A stretch of DNA of 33,282 nt from Candidatus Zemynaea palustris (GTDB lineage Bacteria > Vulcanimicrobiota > Vulcanimicrobiia > Vulcanimicrobiales > Vulcanimicrobiaceae): assembly GCA_003134695.1 (NCBI GenBank), contig PLCB01000006.1, positions 13,249 through 46,530 of the forward strand. Reading direction: 5' to 3'. The notes beneath the pieces were generated by a model, which had not been told where the DNA came from, ran no database searches, and saw only the letters and a list, made by a program, of their open reading frames with translations. Made by a program: the position numbers and the translations under genes. The first letter of the stretch is position 1. Every line of letters begins with the position of its first letter. Below are positions 24,608 to 33,100 of this stretch, in pieces.

Positions 24608-26413
24608 GTGGGGAACGGCAGCGGTGCCGAGAATCGCCAGGGTTCTGTGTCGCACGCAGCTTCGGATCGGCGGCCGCTCGGACCACTCGCGCTGGTTGCC
24701 GTGGTGGCCCTAGTGCTATGGGCCGCAATCGAAGTTCTCAGCGGCTTCGTTCTGGTCGTATGGCCGAGCCATTTCGGCTTCAGCATGGAGCCGGACGGGA
24801 AGGTCGTCATCGTCGAGCCGAACTCGCCGGCGTCGGAGGCGGGCATCCGCGTCGGCGACCGCATCGCGGTCGAGCGTTTCAGCGCGGGAGACCGCCAGCT
24901 GATCCAGTTCTACAAGGTGCCCGGGACGCCGCTTGCGGTGGTCGTCGAACGCGCCGGACAAACGCGCAACGTCAGGCTGGAATCGCGCGTCGTCGCCGCG
25001 CGGACGAGCGATTGGGTCACGCTGATCGCCGGGGCCGCCGTCGCGCTCGTCTTCGTCGGAATCGCGACGGCGCTCGTTCTCCTGCGGCCCAACCGCGTGA
25101 CCTGGGGCTTCTTCCTCTTCGCGTGCGGCTATTCGGTGGTGCAGCTCGGTTCGCTTCAGCTGCTCTTGCGACCACCCTGGTTTGAGGTGCATGCCGCGTT
25201 GTTGGGCGTCGCGCTCTTGCTCACGATTTGGGGCGGCGCCGTCTTTATCGCGCGTTTCCCCGACGGATCCGCGACCGGCTGGAGTGCGCTCTACGAGCGG
25301 GCGGTTCTGGTCGTCATGCCGTTCGTCGCGGCGGTGTTCGCGTCGACGATCGTCTCGGGAGGGACGTTGCGCGTTACGCTCCTGCGTGTCTATGACGCGG
25401 CGCTGCTCGCACTGCTGGTCGCGGCCGTCGTCCTGATCGTCGTGCGTTCGCGTGTCGAAGGCGACGTGGCCGCACGCGCGCGCGGACGCTGGGTGCTCGT
25501 CGGCTCCGCCGTTGGGATAGGCGCCCTCACGATCGACTTCGCCTTGCACTTGACCGCGATACCAGGCTTCCCGAACTCTCCACTCGACGTCGTGCTGGGT
25601 CTCGTCGTCGTCGTCATTCCGATTTCGGTCGCGTATGCGGTGCTGCGCCACCACGTCATCGACGTCCGCTTCGCGGTCAATCGCGCGCTCGTGTACGGGA
25701 CGATCACGTCGCTCTTCGTCCTCGCATTCTCGGCGATCGAATGGACGATCGGTCAGAAATTGGCCGACGAACGCGTCGCCGGCTACATCGAGATCGCGGT
25801 GGCACTAGCAATCGGTTTTTGGTTCAACCTCTTGCATCGCAGGGTCGAACGGTTCTTCGATCGCATCTTCTTCCGCCACCAGCATAATGCCGAGCAACAT
25901 CTCGCGCGCGTCGCTACCGCGATCCCTCACGCGACCTCGATGGAAGCCGTCGACCGCTTCATGCTGAACGAGCCGGCCCGAGCGTATCGGCTGACGTCGG
26001 CCGCACTCTTTCGCCGAACCGAGGGCGGCGATTTCGAACGCGTCGCGGCGATCGGTTGGCCGCCGGATGCGCCCACCTCGGTGCCGCAGTCCGATCCACT
26101 GGTGGCATACCTCTCCGCCGAACGTGCGCCCCTCGACCTCGACGACGTGGGCTGGGCGCCTTCACAACCTTCCGGCACCGATCGTCCGATCGTCGGGGTG
26201 CCGATTTCGGTGCGCCATCGCTTGATGGCGTTTGCGCTCTACGGCGCGACCGAGGCCGGCGAGACGCTCGATCCCGACCAGCGGCGGATGTTGCAGCATC
26301 TCGCGACCGCCGCCGCCGCCGCGTACGATCATCTCGAGGCCGAGGCGCTGCGTCGCGAGATCGCGAAGTTGCGCGGCAGGCTCGGCGCCACTCCGCAGAG
26401 GGCACCGTCGTGA
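24608..26413 (+). CDS. Membrane sensor-like protein with PDZ, multiple TM segments and GAF-like domain, no kinase
   Basis: 601 residues. After a first TM helix (26-51) comes a PDZ-like domain (about 58-128, with PNSPASEAGIRVGDRI), then a block of seven to nine TM helices between about 136 and 407, a linker with charged RVERFFDRIFFRHQHNAEQH, a GAF-like domain (about 440-575) and a final coiled coil (575-592). The PDZ and TM layout, including VLRHHVIDVRFAVNRALVYG, is like the sensor half of certain histidine kinases. No H-box or ATPase domain follows. The protein ends shortly after the GAF domain. A GTG at 24608 starts the frame. Another GTG at 24647 has AGGG before it and may be the real start. 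Its stop overlaps the next gene (GTGA). Confidence 0.75.
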   Translation: MGNGSGAENRQGSVSHAASDRRPLGPLALVAVVALVLWAAIEVLSGFVLVVWPSHFGFSMEPDGKVVIVEPNSPASEAGIRVGDRIAVERFSAGDRQLIQFYKVPGTPLAVVVERAGQTRNVRLESRVVAARTSDWVTLIAGAAVALVFVGIATALVLLRPNRVTWGFFLFACGYSVVQLGSLQLLLRPPWFEVHAALLGVALLLTIWGGAVFIARFPDGSATGWSALYERAVLVVMPFVAAVFASTIVSGGTLRVTLLRVYDAALLALLVAAVVLIVVRSRVEGDVAARARGRWVLVGSAVGIGALTIDFALHLTAIPGFPNSPLDVVLGLVVVVIPISVAYAVLRHHVIDVRFAVNRALVYGTITSLFVLAFSAIEWTIGQKLADERVAGYIEIAVALAIGFWFNLLHRRVERFFDRIFFRHQHNAEQHLARVATAIPHATSMEAVDRFMLNEPARAYRLTSAALFRRTEGGDFERVAAIGWPPDAPTSVPQSDPLVAYLSAERAPLDLDDVGWAPSQPSGTDRPIVGVPISVRHRLMAFALYGATEAGETLDPDQRRMLQHLATAAAAAYDHLEAEALRREIAKLRGRLGATPQRAPS

Positions 26414-27441
26414 ACGTCATGCTTGCGACGCCGATCGAGCCGGAGTTGGTCGAGCGGATTCGCCACGTGGGGCTCGGCTACGAAGTTCTGTGGGAGCCGG
26501 ACTTGTTGCCGGAGCCGCGCTACCCGTCCGACCACGCGGGCCGGCCGCTCGCGCTCGACGGCGCGCAGCAGGCGCGCTGGGACGCGCTGCTCGCCGAGGC
26601 CGACGTCATGTTCGGAATCCCGGGCGACTCACCGGCGCAGCTCGCCGCAACCGTCGGCAAAGCGCCTCGGCTGCGCTGGATACAATGCACGGCCGCCGGA
26701 GCCGGAGGGCAGGTTCGCGCCGCAAATCTTTCACCCGCGGATCTCAAACGGATCGTCTTCACGACCTCCGCCGGCGTTCACGGAACGACGCTCGCGGAGT
26801 TTTTCTTCATGGGACTGCTCGTGCTGCGCAAAGACCTCAGGCGGCTGGAGCGAGTGCGCGCGCAGCGCTCTTGGGAGCATTGGGCGATGGGTGAACTCAA
26901 GGGTTCGACGCTCGCGATCGTCGGGATGGGCGCCATCGGCCTCGCGATTGCGCGCATCGCGCGCGCGTTCGGGATGCGCGTTCTGGGCGTGACGCGCGAC
27001 GGCCGCGCGTTCGAAGAGATCGACGCTGCCTATCCGACGTCGCACCTCGTTGAGGTCGTCGCGCAGAGCGACGCCGTCGTCGTGACGTTGCCCGGAACGC
27101 CGCTGACCGAGGAACTCTTCGGCCGCACCGCGATCGGCGCGATGAAGCGCGACGCCGTCTTCGGCAGCGTCGGTCGCGGAACCGTCGTCGATCAGGACGC
27201 GCTCGTCGAGGCGCTCCGCTCCGGGGCGATCGCCGGCGCCGTGCTCGACGTCTTCACGCCGGAACCTCTACCGCCTGACAATCCTCTCTGGACGATGGAG
27301 AATGTGGTTTTTTCGCCGCACACGGCGGCGCTCTCGGTTCACGAAAACGCGCGCATCGTCGATCTGTTCTGCGACAACCTCGAACGCTTCGCCGCCGGCC
27401 GGCCGCTGCGAAACATCGTCAGCATGACGGAATTCTACTAG
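26410..27441 (+). CDS. D-2-hydroxyacid dehydrogenase (NAD(P)-dependent)
   Basis: Reduces a 2-oxoacid to the D-2-hydroxyacid, or the reverse. 343 residues. The nucleotide-binding motif is VGMGAIG (171-177). The catalytic set is Arg256 (SVGRGTVV), Glu285 (FTPEPLP) and His304 (FSPHTAA). Strand 2 ends in GVTRDGR with no acidic residue at the usual place, which suggests NADPH over NADH, as in the hydroxypyruvate/glyoxylate reductase branch. The substrate cannot be fixed. The GTG at 26410 overlaps the sensor stop by four bases and is preceded by AGAGGG. An ATG at 26419 would remove three residues. Its TAG shares the CTAG at 27438-27441 with the convergent M20 gene. Confidence 0.88.
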   Translation: MNVMLATPIEPELVERIRHVGLGYEVLWEPDLLPEPRYPSDHAGRPLALDGAQQARWDALLAEADVMFGIPGDSPAQLAATVGKAPRLRWIQCTAAGAGGQVRAANLSPADLKRIVFTTSAGVHGTTLAEFFFMGLLVLRKDLRRLERVRAQRSWEHWAMGELKGSTLAIVGMGAIGLAIARIARAFGMRVLGVTRDGRAFEEIDAAYPTSHLVEVVAQSDAVVVTLPGTPLTEELFGRTAIGAMKRDAVFGSVGRGTVVDQDALVEALRSGAIAGAVLDVFTPEPLPPDNPLWTMENVVFSPHTAALSVHENARIVDLFCDNLERFAAGRPLRNIVSMTEFY

Positions 27442-28601
27442 GCTCCGCGAAGGCCCAATGCGACCATCATGCGATAGCCGACTTCGAGCGCGCGTTCGTC
27501 GATGTCGAAGCGCGCGTTATGGTGCGGGTACGAAGACTCATCGCCGCCGCGCGCGCCGACGATGAAGTACGCCCCCGACCGCTGCTCTTGCATGAACGAC
27601 ATGTCTTCGGCCCACATCACGATCTCGTGCGGGTCGACCATGTTCTCGACACCGACGACCTTTCGGCCGACCTCGCGGACCACGTCGTTCATCTTGCTAT
27701 CGTTGACGGTCGGCGGGTACGAAAAGTTGTATGACAGTGCGCAATCGACTCGGAGCGCCTCGCCCAGTCCCTTGAGGATGCGCTCCATTCGTTCGGGAAT
27801 GGAACGCCGGAGCGCCGCGTCAAAGCAGCGCACCGTCCCCATCAAGGTCGCCTTGTCCGGGATCACGTTGAAGGTCGTGCCGGCTTCGAACTTCCCGACC
27901 GTGACGACCAGTGGATCTTTCGGTGCGACTTCGCGGCTGACGATCGTCTGCAGCATCGTCACGAGATACGCCCCCGCGACCACCGGATCGATCGCGGTGT
28001 GCGGCATCGCGCCGTGACCGCCTCTTCCGGAGATCGTCAACGTGAATTGATCCGCGGAGGCGAAAAACGCGCCGTCGCGGATGCCGATCTTCCCGACGTC
28101 GAGCCCGCTGTACAGATGAAGCGCGAAGGTGCGTTCCACGTGCGGATTCTCGAGCGCGCCGTCCTCGATCATCAACCGGTTACCGCCGCTGCCTTCCTCC
28201 CCTGGCTGAAAACAGAAGACGAGCGTACCCGAAATCTCTTTGCGCCGCTGGCAGAGCGTACGTGCCGCAGCCAGCAGCATCGCGACGTGGCCGTCGTGAC
28301 CGCACGCGTGCATGACGCCTACGTTCTCCGACTTATACGGCGCGTCGACCAGTTCGGTGATCGGGAGCGCGTCCATGTCGGCGCGCAACAGCGTCACGGG
28401 ACCCGGACGACCACCCTTCAGCGTGGCGAGCACGCCGGTTTTTCCGACGCCCGTGCGCAGATCGTCGAGCGGCAGCGCGCGCAACTCAGACTGCACGAAG
28501 CTCGCCGTCTCGAACTCGACCAACGACAGCTCGGGGCGGCGGTGGATGTGGCGGCGGACCCGGATGAGCTCGTCGGTCGGGACGCGTTCTGGAGCGATCA
28601 T
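27438..28601 (-). CDS. M20 family amidohydrolase (N-acyl-amino-acid hydrolase-like)
   Basis: 387-residue zinc amidohydrolase of the M20D group, which includes hippurate hydrolase and IAA-amino-acid hydrolases. The metal-binding region is HACGHDGH (98-105, with Cys100 as likely ligand). GEEGSGG (134-140) carries the next Glu pair. The dimerisation (lid) domain begins about TISGRGGHGAMPH. The ligand SYPHHNARFDID is near the end. The substrate is unknown. N-acetyl- or other N-acyl-amino acids are usual. The ATG at 28601 follows AAGGGA very closely. A longer frame upstream reads into the RND gene and is rejected. It lies 55 bases after the RND stop, same strand, so the two may be co-transcribed. 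Confidence 0.9.
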   Translation of the reverse strand: MIAPERVPTDELIRVRRHIHRRPELSLVEFETASFVQSELRALPLDDLRTGVGKTGVLATLKGGRPGPVTLLRADMDALPITELVDAPYKSENVGVMHACGHDGHVAMLLAAARTLCQRRKEISGTLVFCFQPGEEGSGGNRLMIEDGALENPHVERTFALHLYSGLDVGKIGIRDGAFFASADQFTLTISGRGGHGAMPHTAIDPVVAGAYLVTMLQTIVSREVAPKDPLVVTVGKFEAGTTFNVIPDKATLMGTVRCFDAALRRSIPERMERILKGLGEALRVDCALSYNFSYPPTVNDSKMNDVVREVGRKVVGVENMVDPHEIVMWAEDMSFMQEQRSGAYFIVGARGGDESSYPHHNARFDIDERALEVGYRMMVALGLRGA

Positions 28602-28656
28602 TCCCTTGAGTTCTAGGCGGCCTCGGGGGCTCACCCTCCGTGACCGGGTTCGCGTG

Positions 28657-31600
28657 TTATCGAACGGGATCGGCGGTCGGACGAAGGCTCGTCGTTGTTG
28701 ACGGAATAGTGCGTCGTGATCTGAATCGACCGCCCGACCGTCGCGCGACCAAGAGATAGAGCGTGGGAACGACGAGCAACGACAATAATGTCGAGGCAAT
28801 CAATCCGCCGATGACGACGGTGGCCAGCGGCGCCTGGGTTGAACTCCCGGCCTCGATACCGATCGCAAGCGGCAACATCCCTCCCACGGTTGCGAATGTC
28901 GTCATGAGGATTGGGCGTAAGCGCATAGGACCGGCGCGCAGCAGCGCCTCGCGCGGCGCTTCCCCTTCCTCGCGCAACTGCTTCGTGAATTCGATCACCA
29001 GAATCGCGTTTTTTACGGCAATCCCGACAAGCATGAGGGAACCGATGAAAGCGGTGAGCCCGAAAGCGCGATGTGTGACGACGAGCGCTCCGACGATCCC
29101 GACCAGCGAGAGCGGCACGGCCATCATGATAACGAGCGGATCGATGTACGACTCGAATTGCGCGGCGAGAAGCATATAGATCAGAACGATGGCCAAGGCG
29201 ACGGCCAGGTACAGGGCGCCGAAGCTGTTCTGCCCGCGCATGATCTCCGGCCCAAATTCCCAGCGATAACCCTGAGGCAGCGTGTAATTCCGCATGACTT
29301 CGGCAGCATCGATGAGGATCGGGCCGAGTGGGCGTCCGCTGATGGGTGCCTGGATTTCGACCCGGCGCTGACGTGCCTCACGGCTGATTGCGGAGGGGCC
29401 GAACCCAGTCGTGATGCTCGCGAGTCCAGCGAGCGTCGATCCGCGTGGGGGAGCAGCAACGCTACCGGGCACCAGTGGGACTGCCGGGGGGCCGGCCGTC
29501 GTGAATTCGAGGCCTTGCAGCGAGGACAGCGTACGGCGTTGCACGGGCGAAAGTTCGATGATGATGGGATACTGGATTCCATTGATTTGGTAATAGGACG
29601 CGATCGAGCCGTTCGTTGCCGTGCTGATGAACTGCGCGAGATCGCCGGTTCCCAAACCCGATTGCATCAGCCGCAGGCGGTCGATCGTCACTTTGACCTC
29701 GGGTTGCGAATTGGTGACGTTCTTGTCCGGGTCGCCGACGCCCGGAATCTGCGCGATCGCCGCCATCACGCCATCGGAAACCGTTTGCAACTGATTGAGG
29801 TCCGAGCCGAAGACCTCCAACTCCAGCGCAGTTTGGCCCTGCGAGACTTGCCGCTGAACGATGTCGATCGTCTGGCCGCGCGCAATCGTTCCGACCATCG
29901 CGACGCGCAATGCGGCGGCCTGAGCCGGTAGCAACAAATCTTCTCGTCGCGCGCGGCCGCTCAGACGCACCCGCCAGTCGCTGACGAAGGCGGCAGCCGC
30001 GGAACTGCTCGTCCCCGGCTTGAGCGTCAATTGCAGGGTCGCGCGGTTCGTGATCGAGCGCGTGTTGTTTCCGGCTCCGGTCTCACCCACGGTCGCTCCG
30101 ACCGCAACGACTCGTGGATCTTGGCGAAATGCCTCCTCGATCGCCCGAGAAACTCGATCGGTGATCTCGAGTGCCGTACCGTTGGGTGTTTGAAGCCCGA
30201 ATTGCACGAAGCGCGAGTCCGAGGGCGGGAAAATTTCGGTCGGAATGACGCCGAGGCGAAGGGCAAGCAACGTGATGACGAACAAGGCTGCCGCCGAGCT
30301 TAACACCGGCAGCGGTCGATCTAAGCAGAATGCCAGGGCAGCTCGGTACGCGTTTTCAAACCGCCCGTAAAGCCGATCGAAGCCCTCGGCAAACCGACCA
30401 GGCCCGTCACGCGTCTGCGACGGCGCTTTTCCGGCGTCACGACGAAGCAGTTCCGCAGACAGCATCGGTACCGCCGTGACCGCAACAAGCAGCGAAATAC
30501 CGACTGCGGTCATCACGATGATCGCGAAGGGTCCAAAAATCAGTCCTTGCAGTCCCGGAATCAGCATGAGCGGGAAGAATACGGTGACGACCGTTACGGT
30601 GGAGGCAAAGACCGCTCCGAAGATCTGCGTCGTCGCCGCCTCCGCCGCCTCCGCCGGCGGCATGCCGCTGCGCAAGAAGCGCGATATGTTCTCGATCACG
30701 ACCACAGCATCGTCGACGATCAACCCGACCGCCAGCGCCAGCCCTCCAAGGGTCATCACGTTGAGAGTTTCGTGAAAAACATACGCTACGAACAGCGTAC
30801 CGAGTATCGAGACCGGCAGCGATACGGCAACAATAACGGTAGCTCGCCATGAATGGAGGAAAACAAGGATGATGAGAACGGCCAGAACCATTCCGTATAT
30901 CGCCGTGTGTTCCAGCGACGCGACGGCAGACAGGATGAATTCGCGCTGATCGAGCATGGTGGCGAATTTGATCGTCGGGTAACGTTGTGCGATCTCGCCG
31001 ATCTTTGCATCCAATCCGGTCGCGACGGCGACGATGTTGGCGTCCGGCTGAGCGGTAATCGTCAAGAGCACCGACGGCGATCCATCGAGCCGCGAGAAGA
31101 CACGCTGTTCCTGAATCGCGTCGCGAACGGTCGCTACGTCGCGCAGGCGTAGCGGGATACCGTTCGAAACGGCGACGACGGTGTCGGCGATCTGATTCGG
31201 CGCCTTGAACAGCGCGTTGGTTCGGATACCGTACTCGTTTTGCCCGATCTTTATCACGCCGGCCGGAAGGTCCACGTTCTCGTTCTTGATGCGGGTCAGC
31301 AGCATGTCGATTGGAATGCCGGCGGCCGCGAGTTTGTGCTCGTCAGGTTCGATCGTAATCGCTCGCTGCGTCACCCCCGAGATGCCCACGCTCCCGACGC
31401 CGCGAACCGAAGCGAACTCGTCGGAGAGCTGATTGACCATCAGATCGGAGAGGTCGCGCTGAGTGCGCGACGTGTCCGTGACCTCCAGGGTCAGTACCGG
31501 CGTCGCGTTCGGGTCTGCCTTGGCGATTTGGGGCTCCTGCAGAGCCGGGTCGTTGGGCAAGGAAGCTCGGATGCGGGCAACTTGCTGCTGCACGTCCACC

Positions 31601-31914
31601 GCAGCAACGTTGATGTCGGTGCCGAATTCGAACTGCACGCGAACGGTGGAAAGCCCTTCGAACGAATTTGATTCGAGGATGTCGATCCCCGAAACGCGAC
31701 TCACCGCATTTTCGATCGGACGCGTCACGCTGGTTTCGATCGTTTCGGGAGAGACGTTACTATAGGCGACGCTAACGCTGACAACGGGCGGCGCGAACGT
31801 CGGGAGCAACGCTACGGCGAGGCGCGGCGCCGCAAACAACCCAAGGACGACGATCGCCAGGGAAAGCATCGCGACGGCGACTCGACGATTTACGGCAAAA
31901 CGGGCGACCGACAT
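28657..31914 (-). CDS. RND family efflux transporter permease (AcrB/HAE-type)
   Basis: Inner-membrane proton-driven exporter of 1085 residues with the RND layout: TM1 (12-30), periplasmic porter domains, TM2-6 (about 335-560), second periplasmic half and TM8-12 at the end. The proton-relay Asp pair is Asp401-Asp402 in GLALAVGLIVDDAVVVIENI. The late TM segment GSLMLVGIAVKNAILVIEF is also typical. The ATG at 31914 follows AGGG and begins MSVARFAVNRRVAVAML, a usual RND start. The earlier in-frame ATG is unlikely. No membrane-fusion protein or outer-membrane channel gene is adjacent, which is unusual for this class. By eye its sequence is less GC-rich than the glc and glt regions, which could reflect separate ancestry. 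Confidence 0.93.
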   Translation of the reverse strand: MSVARFAVNRRVAVAMLSLAIVVLGLFAAPRLAVALLPTFAPPVVSVSVAYSNVSPETIETSVTRPIENAVSRVSGIDILESNSFEGLSTVRVQFEFGTDINVAAVDVQQQVARIRASLPNDPALQEPQIAKADPNATPVLTLEVTDTSRTQRDLSDLMVNQLSDEFASVRGVGSVGISGVTQRAITIEPDEHKLAAAGIPIDMLLTRIKNENVDLPAGVIKIGQNEYGIRTNALFKAPNQIADTVVAVSNGIPLRLRDVATVRDAIQEQRVFSRLDGSPSVLLTITAQPDANIVAVATGLDAKIGEIAQRYPTIKFATMLDQREFILSAVASLEHTAIYGMVLAVLIILVFLHSWRATVIVAVSLPVSILGTLFVAYVFHETLNVMTLGGLALAVGLIVDDAVVVIENISRFLRSGMPPAEAAEAATTQIFGAVFASTVTVVTVFFPLMLIPGLQGLIFGPFAIIVMTAVGISLLVAVTAVPMLSAELLRRDAGKAPSQTRDGPGRFAEGFDRLYGRFENAYRAALAFCLDRPLPVLSSAAALFVITLLALRLGVIPTEIFPPSDSRFVQFGLQTPNGTALEITDRVSRAIEEAFRQDPRVVAVGATVGETGAGNNTRSITNRATLQLTLKPGTSSSAAAAFVSDWRVRLSGRARREDLLLPAQAAALRVAMVGTIARGQTIDIVQRQVSQGQTALELEVFGSDLNQLQTVSDGVMAAIAQIPGVGDPDKNVTNSQPEVKVTIDRLRLMQSGLGTGDLAQFISTATNGSIASYYQINGIQYPIIIELSPVQRRTLSSLQGLEFTTAGPPAVPLVPGSVAAPPRGSTLAGLASITTGFGPSAISREARQRRVEIQAPISGRPLGPILIDAAEVMRNYTLPQGYRWEFGPEIMRGQNSFGALYLAVALAIVLIYMLLAAQFESYIDPLVIMMAVPLSLVGIVGALVVTHRAFGLTAFIGSLMLVGIAVKNAILVIEFTKQLREEGEAPREALLRAGPMRLRPILMTTFATVGGMLPLAIGIEAGSSTQAPLATVVIGGLIASTLLSLLVVPTLYLLVARRSGGRFRSRRTIPSTTTSLRPTADPVR

Positions 31915-31928
31915 GGGAGCCCTGTGAT

Positions 31929-32015
31929 TTACCGTGCGCGCTCGAGGCTCTTCTTGACCAGCTCGGCGAGGGCGGCTGGGTCTCGGGGGTTCCGGCGAGG
32001 GAGCGATTTTCGCAT
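31929..32015 (-). pseudogene. Short ORF (28 codons) resembling the C-terminal end of a gene
   Basis: Reading the minus strand from ATG 32015 gives a 28-residue peptide ending DPAALAELVKKSLERAR, then TAA at 31929-31931, only 14 bases before the RND ATG. The tail looks like an amphipathic helix and the stop-to-start spacing is that of an operon, where a membrane-fusion protein gene would normally stand. No ribosome-binding site precedes the ATG, and the rest of any upstream gene is missing because the E1-alpha gene begins at 32078 on the other strand. It may be the remnant of a deleted gene, a tiny protein, or chance. I list it with low certainty. Confidence 0.25.
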
Positions 32016-32044
32016 CGCGAAAGGAAAGGGGGTCCTCGTGAGGA
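32008..32044. promoter_or_regulatory. Two inverted repeats in the RND / E1-alpha divergent gap
   Basis: TTTCGC and GCGAAA (32008-32013 and 32017-32022) flank three bases. TCCTC and GAGGA (32033-32037 and 32040-32044) flank two bases. Both lie in the 163-base gap between the divergent RND and E1-alpha starts, where an operator or transcript-leader structure would be expected. No clear -35/-10 pair is seen. Both repeats are short, so chance is possible. Confidence 0.25.
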
Positions 32045-32077
32045 GAGAACGCGAGGTTCGTCCCAGGGGAGGTTTGG

Positions 32078-33100
32078 ATGGCCAAAGCGGTCGAGTCGCT
32101 CGCTTTCGAGCGACACGGGCTCAGCGACGAGCAGCTGCGCTGGGCGCTGCGCAACATGCATCTGCAGCGCACGATCGACAACCGCGGCTTCCAACTCAAT
32201 CGTCAGGGCAAAATCCCGTTTGCGACCGGAAGCGAAGGCCACGAAGGGATTCACGCCGGCGCCGCGCTCGCATTCAACCGCGGCAAAGACATCTTGGTTC
32301 CGTACTATCGCGACGTCGGACTCTGCATAGGAGTCGGAATGGATCCGTTCGACGTTCTGCTCGGGATGTTCGCGCGCGGCGCGGAGCGCCAGGGCGGGCG
32401 TCAGTTTCCGAGCCACTTCACGCATCACGCGATCGGCATCATGTCGTTCTCATCGATTATTGCGGCGCATTGTCCGCACGCAGCCGGCGCCGCGTACAGC
32501 ATGAAGTACCGCAAGGAAAGTGACCGTGCCGTACTTTGCTGTTTCGGGGACGGTTCGACCAGCGAAGGCGAGTGGCACGAGGCGATGAATTTTTCTGCGA
32601 TCCAGAACTTGCCGATCGTCTGGCTCTGCGAGAACAACGAGTGGGCGATTTCGACGCCGCGCCATCATCAGATGGCGATCAAGGACGTCATTCAAAAGGC
32701 CGTCGGTTACGGGATGCCTGGCGTGCTCTGCGACGGCTCGGATCCGATCGCGGTCTACCAGACGGTAAAAGAGGCGCTCGATCGCGCGCGCACCGGCGGC
32801 GGCCCCACCCTGGTCGAGGCGAAGTGTTATCGCTTCCTCTCGCACACGACCGACGACGACGACCGCACGTATCGCACGCGCGAAGAGATCGAGAAGCATC
32901 GCTCCCTCGATCCGATTCCGAATTACGAGCGTTTTTTGCTCGAGCACGGCGTCATCACGCCCGAGGAAATCGAGGCGCTGAAGAAAGACGTATTGCGCGA
33001 GGTCAACGAGATCACCGATCGCGCCGAGGCGTTACCCTATCCCGAACCCTCGCAACTCTACGTGAACGTTTACGAAGGGACGCACGAGCCATGGCTGTAG
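32078..33100 (+). CDS. Thiamine-diphosphate-dependent 2-oxoacid dehydrogenase E1 component, alpha subunit
   Basis: E1-alpha of a pyruvate or branched-chain 2-oxoacid dehydrogenase complex, decarboxylating the 2-oxoacid with thiamine diphosphate. 340 residues. The ThDP motif runs from GDG (157-159) to NN (186-187), with GDGSTSEGEWHEAMNF between. The family stretches GSEGHEGIHAGAAL and VPYYRDVGL are present, as is the phosphorylation-loop-like region YRFLSHTTDDDDRTYR. BCKDH and PDH forms cannot be separated safely by eye. The wording of the ThDP region and YYRDVG leans to the branched-chain type. The ribosome-binding site GGGGAGG is six bases or less from the ATG. It overlaps the next gene by ten bases. 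Confidence 0.92.
   Translation: MAKAVESLAFERHGLSDEQLRWALRNMHLQRTIDNRGFQLNRQGKIPFATGSEGHEGIHAGAALAFNRGKDILVPYYRDVGLCIGVGMDPFDVLLGMFARGAERQGGRQFPSHFTHHAIGIMSFSSIIAAHCPHAAGAAYSMKYRKESDRAVLCCFGDGSTSEGEWHEAMNFSAIQNLPIVWLCENNEWAISTPRHHQMAIKDVIQKAVGYGMPGVLCDGSDPIAVYQTVKEALDRARTGGGPTLVEAKCYRFLSHTTDDDDRTYRTREEIEKHRSLDPIPNYERFLLEHGVITPEEIEALKKDVLREVNEITDRAEALPYPEPSQLYVNVYEGTHEPWL

Noticed and set aside
26056-26409. Extended N-terminus of the D-2-hydroxyacid dehydrogenase
   Set aside because: The extra 118 codons are Arg-rich and overlap the GAF-like domain of the sensor in another frame. GTG 26410 has a good site and the family start.
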